Assembly: GCA_012519645.1 (NCBI GenBank)
Contig: JAAYPU010000371.1
Span: 1 to 16,637 of the forward strand
Direction of reading: 5' to 3'
From: Clostridiales bacterium
GTDB taxonomy: Bacteria > Bacillota > Clostridia > Peptostreptococcales > JAAYPU01
Length of the DNA stretch: 16,637 bases
Notes under the pieces: generated by a model
Told to the model about the DNA's origin: nothing
The model's database searches: none
What the model saw: only the letters and a program-made list of their open reading frames with translations
Position numbers and translations under genes: made by a program
In this document: positions 7,017 through 14,240 of the stretch, piece by piece
How positions within the stretch are numbered: the stretch's first letter is position 1
How the letters are laid out: each line of letters starts with the position of its first letter

Positions 7017-7064
7017 AATATGTTCCTTCGGAACAACGTGAATATGCTCCTGCGGAGCAGTGTA
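7017..7064 (+). repeat. Tandem 24-bp hairpin repeat
   Basis: Two adjacent 24-bp copies (7017-7040, 7041-7064) differ at six positions. Each starts AATATG and contains a 5-bp stem with a 3-base loop: GTTCC/GGAAC in the first, GCTCC/GGAGC in the second. The T-A pair of copy 1 is a C-G pair in copy 2, a compensated change. Confidence 0.85.
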
Positions 7065-7113
7065 AGTATAAATATAAATAGGTGATTTACAAAATGTAAG
7101 TGTGAGTAGAAAA

Positions 7114-7148
7114 TTTAAGATTTAAGATTTATGATTTAAGATTGAAGG
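7114..7148 (+). repeat. Heptamer array (TTTAAGA/TTTATGA family) before purL
   Basis: Five in-phase units: TTTAAGA, TTTAAGA, then a TTTATGA, another TTTAAGA and a degenerate TTGAAGG. It matches 1881-1908 in direct orientation and 14191-14218 in inverted orientation. Confidence 0.85.
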
Positions 7149-7151
7149 AAT

Positions 7152-7176
7152 AAATTTTGCTTTGGCAAAATTTCCT
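7152..7176 (+). repeat. Hairpin module (AAATTTTGC arms)
   Basis: AAATTTTGC (7152-7160) and GCAAAATTT (7165-7173) pair over 9 bp around loop TTTG, followed by CCTC. It sits between heptamer arrays, as at 3966 and 15733. Confidence 0.75.
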
Positions 7177-7188
7177 CATTATCTTTCC

Positions 7189-7247
7189 GTTGTCAGTTTT
7201 CAGTTTTCAGTTCGAAACCGGACACCAGGTACCAGAGACCTGAGACC
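7189..7247 (+). repeat. Two heptamer arrays before purL
   Basis: GTTGTCA and GTTTTCA-type units fill 7189-7216. After three bases, four units ending in ACC (such as AGGTACC and AGAGACC) fill 7220-7247. The second array is the inverted form of the GGTCTCT family found after alr and after purL. Confidence 0.8.
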
Positions 7248-7286
7248 TTAATTATAAGTTTTTAGTTAATATTGGGAGGCTTTAAA

Positions 7287-10200
7287 ATGAGTAATGTAAA
7301 AAGGATATATGTTCAGAAAAAAGAAGGTTTTGATATAGAAGCAAAAGGGTTATATGAGGATCTTGTGCAGACCTTGAATCCTAAAGGTTTGGAAAATGTA
7401 AGGATCATTAACAGATATGATATCGAAGGCATAGATGAATTTACCTATGAGAAAGCACGCTATACCATTTTTGCCGAATCAACGGTTGATAATGCCTATG
7501 ATGAGAATATTCGGTTGCCTGAAAACTGCAGTTTTTTTGCAGTTGAGTATTTGCCGGGACAATACGACCAACGAGCGGATTCCGCTGCTCAATGCGTCCA
7601 GATTCTAAGCAAGAAGGACAAACCTATTGTAAAATCTGCAAAGCTTATAGTTTTGGAAGGGCAGATTTCTGATGAAGATTTAAATAAAATTAAGAATTAC
7701 TGCATCAATCCGGTAGATTCGCGTGAAGCTGAGCTTGAAAAGCCTGAAAATCTTACAACTGAGATGCAAATGCCTCCTGATGTTCAAATTATGGACAAAT
7801 TTATAACCATGAGTGAACCGGAACTGGAAGAATTCCGGACTAAAATGCAGTTTGCAATGAGTAACGATGATATTAAATTTGTTCAAAAATATTTTAAAGA
7901 AGATGAAAATAGAAATCCGACAATTACGGAATTAAAAGTTATCGATACCTATTGGTCCGATCATTGCAGGCATACAACATTTTTAACCGAGATTACTGAA
8001 GTGCAGTTTGATGAAGGAAAATATGCCGGTATTATTCAGGATGCTTACGGAGAGTATTTGAAAATAAGAGAAGAAATATATAAGGACAAGCAAAAACCCA
8101 TATCTTTAATGGACATGGCAGTTGCCGGAATGAAATATTTGAAAATGCAGGGAAAGCTTCAGGATCTGGATGAATCTGAAGAAATCAATGCCTGTAGTAT
8201 TCGTGTGAAAGCTGATATTTCAGGAAAAGAAGAAGAATGGCTTGTTATGTTTAAAAACGAAACACATAACCATCCTACTGAGATAGAGCCCTTCGGCGGG
8301 GCCGCAACGTGCCTGGGCGGTGCAATCAGGGATCCTCTTTCCGGCCGTACGTATGTATACCAGGCAATGCGTGTGACAGGCAGCGGCGATCCAAGGACAA
8401 AAATAGAAGATACCTTGCCGGGTAAGCTTCCTCAAAGGAAGATCACTACGGAGGCAGCACATGGATACAGCTCATATGGAAATCAAATAGGTCTTTCAAC
8501 AGGGCAAGTCTCAGAAGTTTATGATGAAGGCTTTGTGGCAAAGAGGATGGAGGTAGGCGCTGTTATTGCGGCTGCACCTAAGGGAAATATTGTTCGAGTG
8601 AAACCTCAAAAAGGAGACTGCGTTATATTGGTCGGCGGAAGAACGGGCAGAGACGGCTGCGGTGGTGCTACGGGTTCTTCTAAAGAGCATTCGGAAGAAT
8701 CCATATTGACTTGCGGACCGGAAGTCCAGAAAGGAAATCCGCCTACGGAAAGAAATATTCAACGTCTGTTCAGGAGGAAAGAAGCGGCTGTACTCATTAA
8801 GAAATGTAATGACTTTGGTGCAGGCGGTGTAGCTGTTGCTGTCGGTGAATTAGCTGACAGTCTTGAGGTCAATTTAGATTTGATTCTTAAAAAATATGAA
8901 GGCTTGGATGGAACGGAATTAGCTATATCTGAATCTCAGGAGAGGATGGCTGTAGTAGTTTCAAAGGATGACACGGATAAATTTATAAAATATGCGGATG
9001 AGGAAAACTTAGAAGCCGTCAATATAGCTAAAATCACAGATGACGGCCGATTTAAGATGTTGTGGCGGGGCAAATACATTTTGGATTTAAGCCGGGATTT
9101 TCTTAATACAAATGGTGTTCAACAAAGAATGAAGGTGAATGTTAAGGAACCTCTTGAGGAAGAAAGCTATTTTAAACAATCAATAAAATTGCAGGGTACG
9201 GTTAAAGATTTATGGCTTGAGAATATTCAAGACTTGAATATTGCAAGTCAAAAAGGTCTTGTTGAGAGATTTGACAGCACCATAGGAGCGGGAACGATAC
9301 TTATGCCTTTAGGCGGAAGATACCAGCTGACACCTGCAGAGGGTATGGCTGCCAAATTGCCTGTATTAGAAGGTGATACAACTACCGCAACTTTAATGAC
9401 CTATGGATATAACCCGAAAATATCCAAATGGAGTCCTTTTCACGGCGCATTATATGCTGTTGTTGAATCTGCGGCTAAGATTACGGCAATGGGCGGCGAT
9501 TACTCGTCAATACGATTGAGCTTTCAAGAGTACTTTGAAAAGCTCGGGCAAGATCCGCGCAGGTGGGGAAAACCTTTCTCAGCATTACTGGGCGCTCTGA
9601 AAGCGCAAAAAGAACTGGAGATTCCTGCAATAGGAGGGAAAGACAGCATGTCCGGTACCTTTATGGATTTAGATGTACCGCCAACGCTTATTTCATTTGC
9701 AGTCAACACGGCAAATGTTAAAGATATTATCTCACCTGAGTTTAAAAAATGCGGCAGCCGGATCATTTATGTCTATACGGGAAGAGATGATAATGAAATC
9801 ATTGATTTTGAAGAATTTAAAATAAATATGAATAAGATACATGAGCTTATCAAGAAAGGTAAAATATTATCCGCTAAAACCGTAGGGCATGGCGGTATCG
9901 CGGCCGCAATATCTAAAATGGCAGCAGGCAATAAAATAGGTGCTGAAATAGATGGACTGCTTAAAAACGAAATTTTTGAACCGGCATATGGGTCCATGCT
10001 TCTGGAGGTAGCTGCCGGTGAGAATATTTTTGATTTATTCAAAGAAGTGAATTATAGGGTTATAGGTAATACCATTTCGGAAGAATGTATTCGTGTTTCG
10101 GGTGATGTGATCGACTTGAACTTGTTGATCGAAAAATGGTCAGAACCGTTGGAAGGCATATTCCCAACCCGTGACAAAGCTTTTGAAGGGATAAGTATAT

Positions 10201-11063
10201 CTGAAAAAATCGTTAAGTCTGAAGAAAAAATCAGGAGGCCGATAAAAGGCAGTATACGTATAGCGAAACCTAAAGTTCTGATACCTTTCTTTCCGGGAAC
10301 TAATTGTGAGGTAGATTCTTTACGTGCTTTTGAAAAAGCAGGTGCTGATGTGAAAACGTTGATGTTCAGGAATATCACTTCAAATGCCATTGAGGATTCT
10401 ATAAAACAATTTGCTAAAGATATAAAAAATTCACAGATTGTCATGATTCCCGGCGGATTCAGCGGAGGAGATGAGCCGGATGGCTCGGCAAAATTTATCA
10501 CCTCTGTTTTCAGAAATCCTGAAATATCCGATGTCATTATGGATTTGATAAAAAACAGAGATGGATTGATGTTGGGTATTTGTAACGGTTTCCAAGCGCT
10601 TATCAAGCTCGGTCTTGTGCCTTATGGCGAAATACGTGATATTCACGAAGAAGATCCGACTCTTACTTACAACAGAATAGGAAGGCATGTTTCCTGTTTG
10701 GTAAGAACAAAAATAACATCTGTAAAAACGCCATGGTTTAATAATGTGGATTTAGGGGATATCCATACTTTGCCTGTATCGCACGGAGAAGGACGTTTTG
10801 TTATAAGTGAAAAATTATTACAAGAATTAGAAGAAAACGGTCAAATTGCTACGCGCTATGTGGACTTTGACGGCAGATCCGCATATGATATAGCTTTTAA
10901 TCCCAATGGTTCTGTTGCGGCGGTCGAAGGCATTATCTCACCGGATGGAAGAATCTTAGGTAAGATGGCACATTCAGAGAGGATAGGAGAAAACCTTTAT
11001 AAAAATGTACCTGGCGATATGGACCAGAAGATATTTGAAGCAGGAGTCGAGTATTATCTGTAA
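7287..11063 (+). CDS. purL: Phosphoribosylformylglycinamidine synthase, single-chain
   Basis: This enzyme makes FGAM from FGAR, glutamine and ATP in the fourth step of purine synthesis. The 1258-residue chain matches the one-polypeptide form of Clostridia and streptococci, so separate PurS and PurQ are not needed. In order it has a PurS-like N-terminal region (about 1-160), the WSDHCRHTTF motif (about 220), the ATP-binding KNETHNHPTEIEPFGG segment (about 322), a second AIRS-type half (about 640-960), and a class I amidotransferase domain (about 994-1258). That domain shows FFPGTNCEVD, GGFSGGDE, the nucleophile C1099 in GICNGFQ, and SHGEGRF. GGGAGG (7273-7278) lies 8 bp before ATG 7287. The gene stands apart from purECFM, without a recognisable PurBox, terminator or promoter of its own. 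Confidence 0.97.
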   Translation: MSNVKRIYVQKKEGFDIEAKGLYEDLVQTLNPKGLENVRIINRYDIEGIDEFTYEKARYTIFAESTVDNAYDENIRLPENCSFFAVEYLPGQYDQRADSAAQCVQILSKKDKPIVKSAKLIVLEGQISDEDLNKIKNYCINPVDSREAELEKPENLTTEMQMPPDVQIMDKFITMSEPELEEFRTKMQFAMSNDDIKFVQKYFKEDENRNPTITELKVIDTYWSDHCRHTTFLTEITEVQFDEGKYAGIIQDAYGEYLKIREEIYKDKQKPISLMDMAVAGMKYLKMQGKLQDLDESEEINACSIRVKADISGKEEEWLVMFKNETHNHPTEIEPFGGAATCLGGAIRDPLSGRTYVYQAMRVTGSGDPRTKIEDTLPGKLPQRKITTEAAHGYSSYGNQIGLSTGQVSEVYDEGFVAKRMEVGAVIAAAPKGNIVRVKPQKGDCVILVGGRTGRDGCGGATGSSKEHSEESILTCGPEVQKGNPPTERNIQRLFRRKEAAVLIKKCNDFGAGGVAVAVGELADSLEVNLDLILKKYEGLDGTELAISESQERMAVVVSKDDTDKFIKYADEENLEAVNIAKITDDGRFKMLWRGKYILDLSRDFLNTNGVQQRMKVNVKEPLEEESYFKQSIKLQGTVKDLWLENIQDLNIASQKGLVERFDSTIGAGTILMPLGGRYQLTPAEGMAAKLPVLEGDTTTATLMTYGYNPKISKWSPFHGALYAVVESAAKITAMGGDYSSIRLSFQEYFEKLGQDPRRWGKPFSALLGALKAQKELEIPAIGGKDSMSGTFMDLDVPPTLISFAVNTANVKDIISPEFKKCGSRIIYVYTGRDDNEIIDFEEFKINMNKIHELIKKGKILSAKTVGHGGIAAAISKMAAGNKIGAEIDGLLKNEIFEPAYGSMLLEVAAGENIFDLFKEVNYRVIGNTISEECIRVSGDVIDLNLLIEKWSEPLEGIFPTRDKAFEGISISEKIVKSEEKIRRPIKGSIRIAKPKVLIPFFPGTNCEVDSLRAFEKAGADVKTLMFRNITSNAIEDSIKQFAKDIKNSQIVMIPGGFSGGDEPDGSAKFITSVFRNPEISDVIMDLIKNRDGLMLGICNGFQALIKLGLVPYGEIRDIHEEDPTLTYNRIGRHVSCLVRTKITSVKTPWFNNVDLGDIHTLPVSHGEGRFVISEKLLQELEENGQIATRYVDFDGRSAYDIAFNPNGSVAAVEGIISPDGRILGKMAHSERIGENLYKNVPGDMDQKIFEAGVEYYL

Positions 11064-11147
11064 GGTTCCGGAGTCCGGCGTAGGTTTCAGGTCTCTGGTT
11101 TCAAGTCTCAGGGAACTAATAAACAGTTGTCAGTTATCAGTTGTTAC
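11064..11147 (+). repeat. Twelve-unit heptamer array abutting the purL stop codon
   Basis: A 7-bp register can be followed from the first base after the TAA for 84 bp. Early units are GGTTCCG and GAGTCCG, the middle TTTCAGG/TCTCTGG, and the end TTGTCAG/TTATCAG. Three units in the middle are poor matches (11078-11084, 11113-11126), but the phase holds across the change of family. Confidence 0.8.
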
Positions 11148-11178
11148 AGCTTCCGACCCTTATAGGTCGGAAGCTGTA
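11145..11178. repeat. 14-bp perfect inverted repeat between purL and the permease gene
   Basis: TACAGCTTCCGACC (11145-11158) pairs perfectly with GGTCGGAAGCTGTA (11165-11178) around a 6-base loop. It is the most stable hairpin in the window. No T-run follows, so it is not a standard intrinsic terminator, though it could block or slow readthrough from purL or act as an mRNA 3' end. Confidence 0.8.
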
Positions 11179-11207
11179 CACGTACGATGTGAAAAAATAT
11201 AAATATA

Positions 11208-11277
11208 AATGTTCGTGATTTGGCAGACAAATTTTATAAAGCGAGCAATTTTTACATTTATCACATTGACGAACAAC
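11208..11277 (+). promoter_or_regulatory. PurBox-like PurR operator sites before the permease gene
   Basis: Three sites resemble the Bacillus PurBox (AWWWCCGAACWWT): 11208-11220 on the - strand (11 of 13 positions), 11237-11249 on the + strand (10 of 13) and 11265-11277 on the + strand (10 of 13). Their central CG steps are each 28 bp apart, and the last overlaps the -35 box. The orientation of the first two is opposite to the classical pair, so the outer two sites are the better supported. Confidence 0.5.
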
Positions 11278-11292
11278 CACAAAGACTATAAT
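11266..11292 (+). promoter_or_regulatory. Promoter of the purine permease gene
   Basis: TTGACG (11266-11271) and a perfect TATAAT (11287-11292) are 15 bp apart; TAATAT two bases later gives a 17-bp spacer. The leader is about 40 bases long, too short and lacking the conserved loops of a purine riboswitch. Confidence 0.6.
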
Positions 11293-11339
11293 ATTAAAAT
11301 GATACATATACAATATTTTGTATTTGAAAGGAGAATAAT

Positions 11340-12653
11340 ATGGAAAAAGCAGGCTTTTTCGAGAAACAGTTTAAACTGTCCGAAAACCAAACAAATGTAA
11401 GAACAGAGGTGCTGGCGGGCATAACTACATTCATGACCATGGCATATATTCTTATTGTAAACCCACTTATTCTAAGTGAAGCCGGAATGGACTTCGGTGC
11501 TGTTTTTACTGCTACTGCTGTTGCATCAATTATCGGTATCTTGATTATGGCATTTTATGCAAATCTGCCATTCGCAATGGCTCCCGGTATGGGCTTGAAT
11601 GCATTCTTTGCTTATACTGTTGTACTTGGCATGGGTTATTCATGGCAAATGGCTTTAACAGCTGTACTGATTGAAGGTATTATATTCATCATTCTTACTT
11701 TCTTAAATGTTCGTGAAGCAATTATTAATGCAATACCAATGAGCCTAAAGAAGGCTGTATCTGTCGGTATTGGTTTATTTATTGCGCTTATTGGATTAGC
11801 AAATGCTAGTGTTATTGTTCCTGGTCAAGGCGTATTAGTATCTATTGGAAACATTAAAAGCGGCGATGCATTGCTTGCACTTATAGGCTTATTAATTACA
11901 GGAATTTTACTTGCCAAAAAAGTAAAAGGCGCTTTATTTATCGGTATTCTTATTACTACTGTCGTAGGATTTCCTTTAGGTATTACAAAGCTGCCGGAAT
12001 CTATTATCAGTTTGCCCCCATCATTGTCACCAACATTTTTACAATTTGACTTTACACAAGTTTTCTCTTTGGACATGCTTGTTGTAATATTTACATTCCT
12101 TTTTGTAGATTTGTTTGATACAGTCGGTACTTTAGTAGGTGTATCAACAAAGGCAAATATGATTGGCGAAGACGGCAAATTGCCTAGAGCAAAACAAGCA
12201 TTATTTGCTGACGCTGTTGGAACAACTGTAGGTGCTGCTTTAGGAACCAGTACTGTTACAACCTATGTAGAAAGTGCAGCAGGTGTTGCGGAAGGCGGAA
12301 GAACAGGATTAACATCTTTCACTACGGGTGTTCTCTTCTTAATAGCACTGTTATTCTCACCTATATTCATTATGATTCCGGGTGCAGCTACAGCTCCTGC
12401 CCTCATACTAGTAGGATTGTTCATGCTTTCTCCTATTAAGGATCTTGGACTTGAAGATTATACCGAAGCTATTCCTGCATTTTTAGCAATCATAATGATG
12501 CCTTTGGCATATAGCATTTCTGAAGGTATCGTATTTGGTATCTTAAGTTATGTATTGCTTAAGCTTTTAACCGGTAAAGGAAAAGAAGTATCCGCTTTAA
12601 TGTATGTAGTTGCAGTTCTGTTTATCCTTAAGATAATATTCTTAGGTGCTTAA
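11340..12653 (+). CDS. pbuG: Hypoxanthine/guanine permease, AzgA/PbuG family
   Basis: The 437-residue, very hydrophobic protein has 12 or more membrane segments and belongs to the AzgA-like branch of the NCS2 nucleobase transporters. It would import hypoxanthine or guanine with protons for salvage. Family wording includes GITTFMTMAYILIVNP near residues 30-45, the re-entrant MAPGMGLNAFFAY (about 79-91), FVDLFDTVGTLVGV (about 255-268) and TSTVTTYVESAAGVAEGGRTGL (as separate conserved blocks around 300-320). AAGGAG (11328-11333) lies 6 bp before the ATG. It has its own promoter with PurBox-like sites and a terminator, and lies between purL and purE. Substrate choice among guanine, hypoxanthine and adenine cannot be settled from the sequence. 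Confidence 0.92.
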   Translation: MEKAGFFEKQFKLSENQTNVRTEVLAGITTFMTMAYILIVNPLILSEAGMDFGAVFTATAVASIIGILIMAFYANLPFAMAPGMGLNAFFAYTVVLGMGYSWQMALTAVLIEGIIFIILTFLNVREAIINAIPMSLKKAVSVGIGLFIALIGLANASVIVPGQGVLVSIGNIKSGDALLALIGLLITGILLAKKVKGALFIGILITTVVGFPLGITKLPESIISLPPSLSPTFLQFDFTQVFSLDMLVVIFTFLFVDLFDTVGTLVGVSTKANMIGEDGKLPRAKQALFADAVGTTVGAALGTSTVTTYVESAAGVAEGGRTGLTSFTTGVLFLIALLFSPIFIMIPGAATAPALILVGLFMLSPIKDLGLEDYTEAIPAFLAIIMMPLAYSISEGIVFGILSYVLLKLLTGKGKEVSALMYVVAVLFILKIIFLGA

Positions 12654-12683
12654 TATAATCTAAATTTGGTGATTAAAAATTTT

Positions 12684-12712
12684 AGGGCGGCTAAATCAGT
12701 CGCCCTTATTAT
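12684..12712 (+). terminator. Terminator after the permease gene
   Basis: AGGGCGGCT (12684-12692) pairs with AGTCGCCCT (12698-12706), one G-U pair, 5-base loop, then TTATTATA. The T-run is interrupted, so termination may be partial. Confidence 0.65.
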
Positions 12713-12755
12713 ATCCGAACATTATAATAATAATATAAATTTAATGTCCGAAAAA
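12711..12755 (+). promoter_or_regulatory. Inverted pair of PurBoxes (PurR operator) of the purE operon
   Basis: Box 1, ATATCCGAACATT (12711-12723), matches all 13 positions of the Bacillus subtilis PurBox consensus AWWWCCGAACWWT. Box 2 (12743-12755), read on the - strand, matches 10 of 13. They face each other with 19 bp between, close to the classical arrangement, and lie 46 bp or more upstream of the -35 box. This predicts repression by PurR, relieved by PRPP. The site overlaps the end of the preceding terminator. Confidence 0.8.
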
Positions 12756-12800
12756 ACAATATAATTTTAATAAAAAACCAATAAAATATTCGTATTTATA

Positions 12801-12829
12801 TTGACTCTCCCATAGTCCATTGATAAGAT
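12801..12829 (+). promoter_or_regulatory. Promoter of the purECFM operon
   Basis: TTGACT (12801-12806), a 17-bp spacer and TAAGAT (12824-12829) form a good sigma-A promoter; the start would be near 12836, leaving a leader of about 75 bases. A second TATAAT at 12868-12873 has no matching -35. Confidence 0.75.
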
Positions 12830-12854
12830 AATAATAGGTTAACGACCTATTATT
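12830..12854. promoter_or_regulatory. 10-bp perfect palindrome at the purE transcription start
   Basis: AATAATAGGT (12830-12839) and ACCTATTATT (12845-12854) are perfect inverted repeats around TAACG, followed by TTTG. The left arm covers the predicted start of transcription, so the full hairpin would not be in that RNA. It may be an operator, or a second terminator for permease readthrough. Confidence 0.6.
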
Positions 12855-12911
12855 TTTGTTATATGGGTATAATAATATTATTATTAAATATCTCAATATG
12901 GAGGGATTTCT

Positions 12912-13394
12912 TTGAAAACGGCAATTATTATGGGGAGCGATTCAGACTATCAGGTTGTAGAGAAAACAGAAAAATTACTTATAGAATTTGGAATTGACTG
13001 TCAAGTCCGCGTTATTTCAGCACACAGAACACCTTATCAAGCTGAAGAATTTGCCAGGAATGCTGAAGAGAATGAAATAGAGGTTATTATTGCTGCCGCC
13101 GGTAAAGCAGCGCATCTTCCGGGAGTTCTTGCAGCATATACGGCACTACCGGTAATAGGACTGCCTATTAAGTCCTCTACAATGGATGGTTTAGATTCCC
13201 TTTTATCTATAGTCCAAATGCCAAAGGGGATACCCGTTGCAACAGTTGCAATTGACGGAGCGGAAAATGCGGCATTGCTGGCAATCCAAATTTTATCCGT
13301 TAAATATCCTGAGCTCAGACAAAAAATGAAAGCTTATAAGAAGAAGATGGAAAATGAAGTTATTGAAAAAGATAATAAATTCAGAAATAAATAA
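12912..13394 (+). CDS. purE: 5-(carboxyamino)imidazole ribonucleotide mutase / AIR carboxylase
   Basis: The 160-residue protein carries the PurE fold motifs: IIMGSDSD (about 5-12), VISAHRTP (about 35-42) and AAGKAAHLPGV (about 63-73), followed by LPVIGLPIKSSTMDGLDSLLSIVQMPKGIPVATVAI. It makes CAIR in purine synthesis. No purK is next to it, so it may either use a PurK encoded elsewhere or act on AIR and CO2 directly. The K in AAGK stands where E. coli has G; I think this is common in Clostridia. GGAGGG (12900-12905) lies 6 bp before the TTG start. It leads the operon, and purC follows after 15 bp. Confidence 0.96.
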   Translation: MKTAIIMGSDSDYQVVEKTEKLLIEFGIDCQVRVISAHRTPYQAEEFARNAEENEIEVIIAAAGKAAHLPGVLAAYTALPVIGLPIKSSTMDGLDSLLSIVQMPKGIPVATVAIDGAENAALLAIQILSVKYPELRQKMKAYKKKMENEVIEKDNKFRNK

Positions 13395-13409
13395 AGGAGG
13401 ATGAAGAAG

Positions 13410-14114
13410 ATGCAAAAGCTAGAGATGATATACGAAGGGAAAGCAAAGAAGGTCTATAAGACAGATGATGAAAAACAGTATATTGTTGAATACAAAGATG
13501 ATGCTACCGCGTTTAATGGTGAGAAAAAAGGTACTATTGCTGACAAAGGCATCGTAAATAATATTATGTCTGCCATTATTTTTGAAATGCTTGAAAAAAA
13601 GGGGATCCCCACTCACTTGGTTAAGCTGTTAAATGACAGGGAAACTCTTGTAAAGGCTGTAAAAATATTGCCATTGGAAGTAATAGTTAGAAATGTGGTA
13701 GCCGGTTCCATGGCAAAGCGTTACGGCGTTGAAGAAGGTACACCTTTGAAGGAGGTTGTATTGGAGTTTTCATATAAAAATGATGATTTAGGAGATCCGT
13801 TAATTAATGATTATCATATCCTTGGTTTAGGACTGGCTTCAAAGGAGCAGGTGAATATCGTAAAAGAATATGCACTCAAAATAAATGAGGTGCTGAAAGA
13901 GTTTTTCCTTGAAAAAGGGCTTAAGCTTATAGATTTCAAATTGGAATTTGGTTTATTCGACGGACAAGTCATTCTTGCTGATGAAATATCACCGGATACC
14001 TGCAGACTTTGGGATGTAGAAACAGGTAAAAAAATGGACAAAGACAGATTTAGAAGAGATTTAGGCGACGTAGAGCAAACCTATCAGGAAGTACTTGAAA
14101 GAATTAAGAATTAG
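13410..14114 (+). CDS. purC: SAICAR synthetase
   Basis: The 234-residue protein ligates aspartate to CAIR with ATP, giving SAICAR. It shows YEGKAKKVYKTD at residues 8-19, DDATAFNGEKKG, the conserved EVIVRNVVAGSMAKRYG block and the LADEISPDTCRLWD motif near the C-terminus. Length is typical. The start at 13410 is preferred because AAGGAGG (13394-13400) lies 9 bp upstream; an in-frame ATG at 13401 touches that site with no spacing. It is 15 bp after purE. The last codons and stop (GAATTAAGAATTAG) resemble the ATTAAGA heptamers seen at 1765, and a repeat island separates it from purF. Confidence 0.97.
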   Translation: MQKLEMIYEGKAKKVYKTDDEKQYIVEYKDDATAFNGEKKGTIADKGIVNNIMSAIIFEMLEKKGIPTHLVKLLNDRETLVKAVKILPLEVIVRNVVAGSMAKRYGVEEGTPLKEVVLEFSYKNDDLGDPLINDYHILGLGLASKEQVNIVKEYALKINEVLKEFFLEKGLKLIDFKLEFGLFDGQVILADEISPDTCRLWDVETGKKMDKDRFRRDLGDVEQTYQEVLERIKN

Positions 14115-14123
14115 AAGTTTACT

Positions 14124-14225
14124 ATTAGATGAAAGATGAAAGATGAAAAATGAGAGTTAAGGACGATTTCGTTCAACGAAATCTACATTCAATCATAAAT
14201 CTTAAATCTTAAATCATAAATCGAT
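14124..14225 (+). repeat. Heptamer-hairpin island between purC and purF
   Basis: Left array: in-phase ATTAGAT, GAAAGAT-type units and GAGAGTT (14124-14158). Hairpin: GATTTCG (14165-14171) with CGAAATC (14177-14183), loop TTCAA. Right array: AATCATA and AATCTTA units (14191-14218) reading AATCG after that, the inverted form of the array at 7114-7148. The island lies inside the polycistronic pur message, ending at the purF ribosome binding site. Confidence 0.85.
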
Positions 14226-14240
14226 TGATTGGAGAAGCAA

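Noticed and set aside
7204..7219. PurBox before purL around GTTCGAA
   Set aside because: The match is about 8 of 13 positions, has no partner site, and the CGAA comes from a heptamer unit.
10052..10606. 184-codon open frame on the - strand inside purL
   Set aside because: It is antisense to strongly conserved amidotransferase-domain coding sequence and lacks a ribosome binding site; it is a shadow frame. The same holds for 14672-15175 inside purF.
11064..11339. Purine riboswitch before the permease gene
   Set aside because: None of the conserved aptamer loop or junction sequences is present, and the predicted leader is only about 40 bases.
11209..11400. Short open frame overlapping the permease start
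   Set aside because: It covers the operator and promoter region, lacks a ribosome binding site and overlaps the well-supported pbuG start in another frame.
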